Shown here one piece after another: positions 54,301 through 64,000 of a stretch of DNA of 64,000 bases (the stretch's first letter is position 1; each line of letters begins with the position of its first letter). The notes beneath the pieces were generated by a model. The model was not told the DNA's origin. It saw only the letters and a program-made list of their open reading frames with translations, and made no database searches. Source of the stretch: Nemertoderma westbladi (Eukaryota; Xenacoelomorpha; Nemertodermatida; Nemertodermatidae); the NCBI GenBank assembly GCA_032718475.1, contig JAUCBJ010008050.1, positions 100,045 through 164,044 on the forward strand, written 5' to 3'. The translations under genes and the position numbers were made by a program.

Positions 54301-57300
54301 ACTGGTACCAAATTTCCACCAGTGGAATGTCTTGGAAAAAATTCGTTGTTTCTTTCAAGCCTGTGGCCTGGCTATCAATATGAAGCAATTGTTTATTCAC
54401 AAATTGTAAGTGATGCTACATATAAAAGTGAAGATTCAAATACAGTTGTATTTTCTACTCTACCAGAAACTCCCCTTGGATTGGGGTCAGATGGAGATAA
54501 TATTTCGACTTCACAACATAGCATTTCATGGTCAGACCATGTTTCTGAGAAGTTTTTATGTTCAAAACAACTTTGTTATTTGCAAAGAATTGATGAAAAG
54601 AACCACAGGGACCCAGTATCAATACCTCGTAATGAAAATTGTGTAACTCTTGATGTAGAACCTGGATATGAGTATATGGTTTGGTGTAAACGTGTTGTTG
54701 AACATGATGGTCTGCCAGAAGTTTACAGTGGTGCATCGCCTGTTCACCAGTTTTCGGTTTATCCAGAGGCCCCAAAAAATATCGAAATACTACAAGACTC
54801 CATTACAGCTAGATCAGGTACAGCTTCGTGGTATTGGGCTGAACACCTAGGTAGTTACATCAGTTTTAAACTAACACTAAAGAAAAAGAATCGCCCAGAA
54901 GATATTCCTTTGGAAATAGATTGTGTAGATTGTTGGTGTAATTTAACAAATCTGCAACCTGGAACTGGTTACATCGTATCAGTAACAACAGTAGGACCTG
55001 CTGACAAATGTAGTCAAGAATCAAAAGTATGTATATTCTCTACAAAGCCTGAGGCACCAGTAGCTCTTGAAATTTTCCAAAAGGAAAATGGAGATATATG
55101 TGTGAGTTGGAAGGAATTGGATTGGGAGCCATATAAACTATTTATTGAGTATATACACTATGATGACTATATAATGCTAGGACTTATTCCAGTATGTAAT
55201 GAAGAAAAAAAGTGGCAAATTATGCCCGATAATTGTAAAATATTTAATACTAATAATCATGCAAGTGGCTTAGAAAAATGTTTAGAGATAGGCGAGGTAT
55301 ACGATGTAAGAGTATGTTGTGAGGCTCTTCAGAATGGTACCACAGATTCTTTATCGAATGCTACAGCCTGTTCTATTCCAAAAAAATATAAATGCCCACC
55401 TCCACCTCCATTTGACATTGAAGTATCTGAAGATAATAGTAATATTCGTGTATCATGGTCTTTCAGCTCTAAAATAACTACATTTAAGTTAAATTGTCAT
55501 GAACTGTTGATGGATGTTTCAAAAGTTATTGTCATTGATGAAGATATTAGAGAATGCACATATGTATATCACAGTAAACCCTCAACATGCTATCGTGTTA
55601 CTGTAGCATCCTATGTTGAAGATAAAGAATTTGATAATGCTATCATAACAAGTCAAGGTATAGAACATGTATTTATGTCTTCCCCATTGTTTGTTAAAGA
55701 TTTAATAGTTATTTCTAAAAAGGGAATATCTGAAGCCAATTTAAAGTGGGTCACCCCAGATTGTGAAATTTCATACTACAATATTTATCATGGTTCTAAG
55801 GGAAAAAATTTCCAAATTATCCGTGACGGGTCAAGGTTGTCCAGTGATGCTACAACATTTACTTACAGAGATGCCCCATGTGGAACTATATCAATATATA
55901 GGGTTGAAACGGTATATAGGACTAATGGATTAGAAAAGAGTAAGTATTGTGACATCGAGTTTATTGAGGAACCACCAGTTCCCAAAGAACTGCGGCTTAG
56001 TTTAATTCCATCCAATGTAATTAAGTTAGAATGGCAGAAACCAGATGATGTTAAGAAATCCTACTATTCCAACTTCAATGTCTATGTTTGCAAGCTTCTT
56101 GAAGAACAATATCAAACTCCTATCAAACAAGAACCAACTCGTCAACCGGAAAAGTCGGAAACTAAATGCGAAATAAGCATATCTCAATTTGACCCTGGTT
56201 ACTGTTACAAAGTTGGTATTTCATGTTTGGCAAGGTATGCAGAGAATTACATGAAAGAAGGACAGCTGGTTACTAATATTATTACAATTCCACCTGCCCC
56301 CCTTGATAATGTAGTTGATTGTGACCGTAATCCGAACTCTTGTAACATTCTTTGGGAATATGGTAATGGGTATTATAAAGAGGTTAATATAGAAATTGCT
56401 GGGCAGGAAAAAAATATACACATTACATTCCCTTCTAGGTCATATTCATTAGTAAACCTTCAACCAGGTACTAAATATACAGTTAAATTAATTCCTGTTG
56501 GAGAAAAAGAGGTAAAGGGCTCAACTGTAACGTATAAGTTTATAACAAAGCCCAGTCAACCGGAATGTTTTAAAATTGTTGAAGAAGATGGGAACGTTTT
56601 TGCAAAATGGGAAAAATCGACATGGGTTGTTGTTGAATACAAACTGCAGTACCGTTCACAGGGTGCCTTAGACTGGATAGATATCCCTGTAAGAATTGCA
56701 TCTAATAAATGTAAAACCACACATCTTAATGAATACTTTGATGACTATGACACTGAATATGAGGCACAACTTGGTTATAGTAATGGAAATGAAATTGCAT
56801 ATGCAATCGATGATCTATTTGTCAGAGAAGTACCATGTCCATACGATATAATTGTAAATGAACACAACAATCATGATGGTGAACAAATGGCAACAATTTT
56901 ATGTCAAACCAAGTGCAGATCTCAATTATCAGTAAATATTACCAATAGAGCTGAAGTCAAGTTTCTCACTAACAATACCGAAGTAAAAAATGTAGTTAAC
57001 ATTGCAAGTGACCAAATCTCGTTTATAACTGAACCATCACATATATACGATATAAATATACGTGCATACAACAAAGTTATTGATAAGTTCAGCAAGAACA
57101 CTTTCCATCAATTTCTTTCCAAACCACTAAAACCGTCTGGATTAAATATGCAGGATCTGTCTCAAGATAAATTACTCCTAAGTTGGGTTAAACCGGATTG
57201 CGAAGTTAGTTATTATAAAATTGCTCAGTCCAAATCTCCTTTTAAGAATCCAAATTTTGATAAAACTTCGACAGATACGTCTTTAGAGATCCCGATTGAT

Positions 57301-58305
57301 TTCGAGGTGGAAATGATGCGTTTCTATGTAAAATCCCTAATGACCTCCTCCTTGCAATGTGTTCCTGAATCTGAGAGTGATCCCGCAGTAATTAATGTTG
57401 TGCAATATCCCGATCCACCCCAAAACCTGCAATGCACAGTATTAAATTCTACAGATATAGAATTGTCATGGGAACCAGCAGAGAATTCTAATGAATTTGA
57501 GTTGATAGTCAAGGACATCACAACATGTAAATCTATAACTAAAACTTTACAGCAACAGGAGTTGAATCATACTCTCACTGATAATATTCCAGGTGCAGAA
57601 TACAGTATATCAACCAAATCAATACCGCACTTTACATCTAATGATGATTGTCACTGGATAAAAAATAACAAAAGAGACCTCAAAAAAGTAACTATGCCAC
57701 CTGAACCTCCTGTTTCTTTACGTTTTGAAGCTGGTGTAACATCTGTCGAAGTTTGGATAGAAGGGCCTACAACAAGATTCACAGGGTATGAGATCCAATT
57801 AATTTACAACGATTTAAAACGTGATAAAAATGTGTTCAAAAAGAGGTACAATCGTACAATCGAAAATAAATATACTATTGATAATCTGGAGCCATCAACA
57901 TCATATTGTTTGAGATGTTACACAACGTCTAATGAAAAAATAAGTGACAATTATGCAGAAAATGAAATAGAAACTCTTAGTAAGTCAGTAACCATTGAAT
58001 ACTTTTGGAATTCACCCAGAGAAATTTCTCTATCTGCAAACTATGTTGATAAACCGAAGGAAGTAAAAGTGTCATTCTTTAATGACAATGGTAAACCTGC
58101 GAATATCGAAGAAACAGCGTTAAAATTATCATGGTATTCAAAGAAAGCATCATCCGACTCTATTATTATAAATAACTTTCTCCCAAAGTTTGTTGCAAAA
58201 ATTGATGCTAAAGCAAATGCTGAATCAATAATTCGAACAGATGTAGTGGAAATATTGAGGAATCTTCACTTAAATAAGAAAAATCCCCAAACCATAATTA
58301 AATAG
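51317..58305 (+). CDS. LRRC8/pannexin-like channel domain fused to ~18 FN3 repeats
   Basis: One 7 kb exon. It is preceded by a CTAAT branch-like site and TTTTTAACATTCCAG acceptor (51316); the first ATG is at 51370, the frame is open back to the acceptor, and the stop is at 58303-58305 (2311 codons from ATG). Residues 1-360 resemble the N-terminal half of LRRC8 volume-regulated anion channels: TM1 about 32-50 followed by MQCVPS (LRRC8: CLPC), CGNVLWNFVTQYLPYIMIIE leading into TM2 (91-110) and a TSS-x-x-x-x-LELF stretch, TM3 about 184-204 after IYRAYVWKS, cysteines C215/C235/C237, TM4 about 236-258, and a DILFLLDLVAHS...FTLLNDEF segment like the LRRC8 linker (FAFMLHL...VFLSEVSE). Instead of leucine-rich repeats, about 18 FN3 modules follow (370-2230), each with the IxLxW strand and LxPGxxY signature. 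By LRRC8 topology they would be cytoplasmic, but that is inference. No kinase, phosphatase or LRR seen. Upstream exons not found. Confidence 0.8.
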
Positions 58306-58541
58306 CATGAGTTGAGTATGCCGTACATAGTGGCTATGTCTCATGAACACGGAACTGAAAGGTGATGCCGAAATTAAATATTTAGTTGATATGCTTAACT
58401 CATGCGTATTTATTGTAAAGTAAAAATTCGTATCACATGACGACAGACGATTGCTACAAGAATTCTAGAACATTTCCGTAATAAGAAAAGACCAAAAGTA
58501 ATACAGACACTGTCTAAAATTGCTTAGCTTACCTTAATATA
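58306..58541. other. Short 3' flank of the channel-FN3 gene
   Basis: AT-rich, no clear AATAAA close to the stop; likely 3' UTR. Confidence 0.4.
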
Positions 58542-58800
58542 CTGTATAATGGTCTTGGGACGTTAGTGCCCGTGAGACATTAGTGCCCGCGGCCACTAAT
58601 GTTTCAGTACCTTTCGTGCCGCGGTCACTTAGTCGCCTTATCGCGGGCACTAATGTCACATAGGACGTTAGTGCCCGCGAGACATTAGTGCCCTCCTACC
58701 AACTAGCAGACAATGTCCTCGGGCACTAAGGACTCGCGGGCACTAAAGTCTTACTCGCAGACATGGTTTCCGGGCACTAAAGTCCCCCAATCTGTATAAT
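58542..58800. mobile_element. Foldback/MITE-like element with 9-bp flanking repeat
   Basis: A GC-rich 241-bp block (58551-58791) between two copies of CTGTATAAT (58542-58550, 58792-58800). Its ends carry GGGACGTTAGTGCCCG and the near-complement CGGGCACTAAAGTCCC, and the same motif (ACATTAGTGCCCGCG or its complement) recurs inside at least six times in both orientations. It has no coding capacity. The 9-bp flank may be a target duplication. Confidence 0.65.
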
Positions 58801-61800
58801 TGCTTAGCTTACATTATTTATGAATTAAATTGCTTAGTATGCATGACAGTACCTCAAAACATAAAGTTATCTCCAAACCTGCGGAAAAGGACGCCGTTTA
58901 ATTTCCTCATTGGGACAACCATTTTATGAATGACAACAAACTTGTGAATTTAAATTGTGACTTTCCTCCTTTTCGATCTTTCCCTATTATTAGTGTAGAT
59001 TTCATACACGCTACACCCGGTAATGCAATGTATTGTATTGTATACTTCATTATTATATTCCTCCAAACAACGGAAATAATAAATATATTTGAAAAAAATT
59101 GTTCTTCCGCACTCAAATGTTATAAAACACTAAAATATTAATAAATTTTCTCGTATATTATTACCCCAACTTTATCAAATTTAAATACCTACACCCAATA
59201 TTCTACACCAAACTAAACGCGAGGAGCTAGATTATAAAAATAAATAAATATATTTAAGTAAAACTGTTCCGGTAGACAAGATAAAAACCAAAAGACAGTA
59301 GGCATCACTTACTTACTAAACAACAGCCACTAACTAGTACTATAGGCCTACTAACTACTGTACTGTTGTTGTTTGATAAATCATTTGGTTTATTCATTGG
59401 TGCCGTTTAACTTTATTACAGTATATAGCTACTATTATGGATTTATTTGTTTATGAATACAGTTTATTAATAAATAATATGCATTAGCCATTAAATATAT
59501 AATCGGTACGCAATAAACTTCGCCCGCGATAGGCAAACGCCTCCAATCTTTGCCCAATAAATAATTATGTTACTTTGTATCAGATTATGAAACTGTGACC
59601 TGCACCCATGTGAAGAATACCAGGTTTTCACTTTTCGGTCAGATTATATTGAAATTATAAATATGAAGAATCTGTATTATTTTAAATTTGATTGATAATT
59701 ATATTATTTATTGTCAATCAAGTTAAGTAAAAAATCTTACCGGTAGGTACAGTATGCAAGGAACAGAGTATGTTAAAAACTAAAAAGCAACTGGACCTAG
59801 GCGCATGAAATCAGTGATCAGCTGACCGAAGGTAAGGTTTTTTGCTTGACTTGCTTGACAATAAATAATATAATTATTAATTAACATTAATTTTTCAACA
59901 GTTTAGTAGCACTTATATCTATTTTATAACCTGTACATATACTAATTCGTTTATTGTTTTGGTTAGATTAAGCGGTTCTGTAACATGCTCTTTTTAGAGA
60001 AAAACCTGGTATTCTTCACATGGGGGTAAACTGAAAAGTGAAATATAGCAGCATAAAAGAGTTGTATACTCCACATGTGCTATGACCTGTGCTATGACAC
60101 CCGTTTATTGTTTTGGTTAGAATTACGCGTAACTCTAACGAAAATTCTCTAAGTTTTCTAAGTACCATAAAAATATAATAATATACACCTGTAGACTGTA
60201 GACCAATTAAATAGAGATATATATTCCATATTCCGTAGTATTTCGTTTAAAATGTAAAAATACCGATATATGACTGATATGGATATTCGACTTCAATGGT
60301 GTTACATTACAAACTTAATATCCGCTGTTGACATTCCATCACATTATAATATGTTAGGAATCACTAATAATATAAATGTACTAAGTCATTAACGGTAGCG
60401 AATTCGGCAACATCCTTTAATGATATTATTTAATGATTTTAATTGAAGTGCAAACCTATTGTTCTTGCAATCATGTACAAAGTTATTGTCCTCCACACTG
60501 TAACTCCAAGGCCTACACGCGCGATTACATTATTGCATTATGCACTGTGACCTTCGCACAATAAAGGGGAACCTGTCGTTAGGGTACCGGTAATACATTT
60601 CTTGGCACTAATAGTTGATGGTGGTTGCCCAGGTAACCAAACGTTACGCGATACAGAGCTAGTAATTAAACTGAGTTGTTAAAAGTTGTTGGTTATAATT
60701 TAACAACCTGTTTGTGATGCTGTGGTTATATTACCTGTCGTAATTTTATGAATAATAAAAAAGTCATTATAATATTTTGATAAATTATTTATTACCGGCG
60801 GTAAAGGGGCATTATGAAATATTTTTCTCAAAATTGAGAATTCTTAAGAACATTTTATTGAGCATTTGAGCAACAAAGCTACAATAATAATATTGACGGA
60901 TCAGCATGCCTCTCACCCATTTTTAAGAATACAGTCTTATTTTTTCACTTTTCCGTCAAATTTAATCTAAATTTTATATATTTTTTAAACTGACTCTAAT
61001 AACTTCACTATATTAATTTAATATGAAATGGAATTTATAGAATAAGCAGATATAAACATCAATTATTAATAAAAAATTATATTTTAAATCATATTTTTTG
61101 TATAGACAATAATTCGTTTGTTGTTTTGGTTAGATTCACCAAATCCGAAACCAGAATTTTAGTAAAAATCTAGTATTCCCATTGACCATAGCTAACTTCA
61201 ACACTCAAGATACCATCACATAGTTGATTGGTTGGTCTGATTTTGAAGGTTAATACCATACTTAGTGCTGTTCCTGTTGGATACAGATGGGTGATTGATT
61301 CTGCTATATCCACATAAGCTTAAGGTGCACACCCCACCCCCATACTGATGCAGATTATCCAGACATACCATTAAGTCATAAGCCATATGAAGTACCCTTA
61401 GAAATACTGCTATTATATTAACCTAATTATTATATATAATATATTTATTATTATTATTCATCACATATATATATATACTTATTTATGATTATTTTTATCT
61501 AAATAATTAATAATTTATAAATTAATTATTAATTATTAATTTTTTAATGATGTATATATTTTTTACATGGAAACAAAAAAACTTCGCAAAGTCAACTAAA
61601 TACATCAAGGCTATTAATTAATCAAAGAGACCCTTTTTCACGGGGTCATAAGGGAGAATCATTTTGTTTCTCATACATGTATAATAAATAAATAATACTT
61701 CCGGTAGATAGTTAAAAGTAATTTTTTCTTTAATGTCCAACGTATTCTTCCCATGTAATACGGAAGTTAATTTTTTTATATACTAATTCATATATATATT

Positions 61801-62091
61801 ATTAATTTAAAAAATTAATTTTTTTGCTTTATTGTTTTATTATTATTAATTTAAAAATATCGATAGAAATACTTTTTAACAATAAAATCAGCATTATAAA
61901 ATTTATATCTCACTAAACTAATGAAATAATGTAATTCAAGGTAGCGAAGGTATTTATAACGAATTTTTAGTGATATAATTTATTTTTAAGATAGAATATT
62001 TAAGTTAAAGGGTAATTGCTAAAGAAGGAAAGTTGTGAAAATATTATGAAATCAATAATTTGTTGATATTGTTCGTAAACTAACATACGAT
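58801..62091. other. Intergenic AT-rich region with dispersed repeats
   Basis: No gene recognised. CATGTGAAGAATACCAGGTTTT occurs at about 59607 and inverted at about 60003, each with a GAAAAGTG-type flank, and the module CGTTTATTGTTTTGGTTAGA occurs at about 59949, 60104 and (one change) 61118. Long A/T-only stretches at 61440-61560 and 61780-61860. Confidence 0.5.
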
Positions 62092-64000
62092 ATGAGTTTA
62101 GAGAGACGTTTATCCGAGGACTATGAACTACGACAGCTGTTTGACCCCACATTCATAGAGCACCTACCCATAAGCGAGCAGCTCAGTTACTACAAACAAC
62201 GCAACCTACTCAAAGCCAAGAAATATACAGACGACATCCACAAATATGGGAGCAGAACGCATGAGCGAGTCCGACAAATGGAGGCTCCCATGGGGCAGGT
62301 CTACCCGAAATACGATAATGTAAATAAACAACAGGCCAACAGGAGATCACACAGTAAGATTTCTGGAGATCTGGATGATTCGGTAGATGATGTTGACAAA
62401 CCAGTCGAGAAATCGAGCGATCTTGAATTCAAAGAATGGTTTAATAGAAGGAAGAAAATGAGGGGGGATCTTGAGACAATGGGAGATCTCGAGAAATGGT
62501 TTGCTGGGAAGCCTGATATTACGGCTTTAGAAAGGAGAGTTTTCATGAAGCATTTAGCAGATAAATATCCGATGGTTAAACCTCCGATATTGGAACCGGA
62601 TTTCCGACCGAGATCGGATGGCACCTTGGATTCTTTACCTGGGATTAAACGTCCTACTCCTATCGGTTTAGCTAAGATAGAGAGTTACTTACAGCAGGTC
62701 CACTGGAGATTACTGGATCTATTCGCGGACATGGATAAGGATAAAAACTGGAGGGTCACGAAGAATGAGTTCCGGAATATTGTACGTTGGGCGGAGATTC
62801 CAATTGAGGATAAAGACCTCGATGATCTAATACAAACTCTTGATAACGATAACAAGGGTTACATTTCGTACAAGCAGCTGGTCCATGGGATTGAACTTTA
62901 CAGACTGGAAGAGCGCGATCGGTTGCACGATGAGATGGTTCGAGCTGGTGTTATAGATCCATCGGATCCTTACGGTACTCGAAATCTTGGACGTCGAATG
63001 CGTTTCCGGGACCAACAGCGTGGAAAGGTGCGTATAAAAGATGGACCAAATCCTCTGGAAGGGGTGTTCTCTTTAGAACAAGGTGGTGCATCATTGAAAC
63101 GTATGACTTACTTCTCAAAACGGCGATCTGCCACTCCTGTACCACTTGTCGACAAATCTGAGATCTCCTTTTTCACTTACAGTGATGATGATGACAATGA
63201 CGTTGAAGACTCTGTTTCTACTCCCCAACCTGTAGTTACCCTATTAGTAGACATGCCTAAGGCTAACATTAACTTAAAGTCCGAACGACCGAAAACTACA
63301 CCAAACCTCACATCTCACAATCAACAACCCCACCAAGGAGAAATTATATCAGAAATTCTGGCCCAGGATGACAACAATGGGCTTACAAAGGGCGATATAA
63401 CGTCGACTGATGGTATATTAAAGTCAGTAGCTAGAAAGAAATTGCAATCAGCACCTCCAAAAGTTTCCTTTGAAAAAGAGGTAAAGGGAATAATTGGAAC
63501 TGTAAATGATGATACTGATGAAATTACAGAATTGCTTGAAAATGATGCTGAATTTCAATCTCAAAAGAAGTCGAGCAATAGACCAGGAAGTTCGGTGGGA
63601 AAATCAACGACCTCTTCTGGTAGATCTACTAGTTTATCTGATCGGCCACCGAGTTCAACCGGGACATTCCGAACACCATCGACGCCAGCAACATATCGAG
63701 CCTCTAGCCCGGCACACCTGGAACCGCCTCCTATAGACACATCGGAGTTCGTCGGGCTGGAAGAGGACGTCGCGGTGGAGAAAGCAAAGCGATTCCGACA
63801 CCATCGACGCATCGTCAGGAACGACCTGTGGGAAGAAGTGGCCCAATCCAGACGCGTCCTCTCGGGCTATCAGCCAATAGACGACCACTGTAGGTATTCC
63901 AGCCTCAACGAAACAAACCAATCAGAATCGATCAATAGGTACAGAGAGCAACTACTTAAAGAGTATCTAAAGATTATGGAGATTTGCAAATCAAGGGGTT
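62092..64000 (+). CDS. EF-hand protein, possibly EFCAB12-like (3' end outside window)
   Basis: An open frame of at least 636 codons running off the right edge. Start: ATG 62092 (MSLERRLSEDYELRQLFDPT) is the first Met after an in-frame TAA at 62056. Residues 115-150 hold WFNRRKKMRGDLETMGDLEK followed by WF, then a linker, then two EF-hands: loop 1 DKDKNWRVTKNE (215-226), which has all ligand positions, and loop 2 DNDNKGYISYKQ (251-262), where Gln replaces the usual Glu at position 12. After that comes a basic helix (GTRNLGRRMRFRDQQRGK) and a long serine/proline-rich, probably disordered region (to about 560), then a helical C-terminal part. The layout recalls EFCAB12, a poorly known protein of ciliated cells, but this is from memory of general features only. 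Cytosolic; calcium binding likely at the first loop. GC content is clearly higher than in the flank. Confidence 0.8.
   Translation, partial: MSLERRLSEDYELRQLFDPTFIEHLPISEQLSYYKQRNLLKAKKYTDDIHKYGSRTHERVRQMEAPMGQVYPKYDNVNKQQANRRSHSKISGDLDDSVDDVDKPVEKSSDLEFKEWFNRRKKMRGDLETMGDLEKWFAGKPDITALERRVFMKHLADKYPMVKPPILEPDFRPRSDGTLDSLPGIKRPTPIGLAKIESYLQQVHWRLLDLFADMDKDKNWRVTKNEFRNIVRWAEIPIEDKDLDDLIQTLDNDNKGYISYKQLVHGIELYRLEERDRLHDEMVRAGVIDPSDPYGTRNLGRRMRFRDQQRGKVRIKDGPNPLEGVFSLEQGGASLKRMTYFSKRRSATPVPLVDKSEISFFTYSDDDDNDVEDSVSTPQPVVTLLVDMPKANINLKSERPKTTPNLTSHNQQPHQGEIISEILAQDDNNGLTKGDITSTDGILKSVARKKLQSAPPKVSFEKEVKGIIGTVNDDTDEITELLENDAEFQSQKKSSNRPGSSVGKSTTSSGRSTSLSDRPPSSTGTFRTPSTPATYRASSPAHLEPPPIDTSEFVGLEEDVAVEKAKRFRHHRRIVRNDLWEEVAQSRRVLSGYQPIDDHCRYSSLNETNQSESINRYREQLLKEYLKIMEICKSRG

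Noticed and set aside
60780-62000. Transcription or replication signals in A/T-only stretches
   Set aside because: Base composition alone gives no support.

Overview
The window looks like nuclear DNA of an invertebrate animal, most likely marine. It is AT-rich, its genes have spliced exons with GT/AG borders, and most of it is retrotransposon sequence. It holds phase 1-1 thrombospondin type 1 (TSP1) exons, a very large fibronectin type III (FN3) gene, an EF-hand gene, and BEL/Pao, Penelope-like and non-LTR elements. I cannot name the species. An LRRC8-type channel domain is compatible with a lower deuterostome, but that is only a hint.

Layout. (1) 1-9.4 kb: seven exons of a minus-strand gene for a secreted or membrane multi-TSP1 protein. 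The exons are interrupted by a non-LTR element (1-1.83 kb), an inverted pair of LINE fragments (2.8-3.56 kb), a 21-nt minisatellite (4.25-4.79 kb) and a decayed reverse transcriptase (RT) element (4.9-7.7 kb). (2) 9.4-13.7 kb: no gene recognised, only dispersed repeats and homopolymer tracts. (3) 13.75-16.68 kb: an old diverged LTR split by a Penelope-like insertion with a 13-bp target duplication. (4) 16,687-35,350: BEL/Pao element 1, 18.7 kb. It has 1.17-1.19 kb LTRs, a 2.2 kb repeat-rich leader, Gag-Pol, a 1.6 kb inter-ORF spacer and an unrecognised 1417-codon ORF2 with its own CCHC zinc knuckles. (5) 35.35-39.07 kb: G/C homopolymers, a 160-bp satellite and LINE tails. (6) 39,073-51,257: BEL/Pao element 2, on the opposite strand, 12.2 kb, with a perfect 5-bp target duplication. 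It is an internally deleted relative that still keeps one long Gag-protease reading frame. (7) 51,317-58,305: one 7 kb exon encoding an LRRC8/pannexin-like four-helix channel domain followed by about 18 FN3 repeats. (8) 58.3-62.1 kb: AT-rich spacer with a 241-bp foldback element. (9) 62,092-64,000: start of an EF-hand gene, possibly EFCAB12-like, open to the window edge.

How the parts relate. The two BEL/Pao elements face each other and share leader, spacer and ORF2 architecture. Neither has an intact RT (element 1 lacks the YVDD region and carries a stop; element 2 lacks RT and integrase altogether), yet both have nearly identical LTR pairs. That points to recent mobilisation by an enzyme supplied in trans. 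The most novel items are the ORF2 protein and the channel-FN3 fusion.
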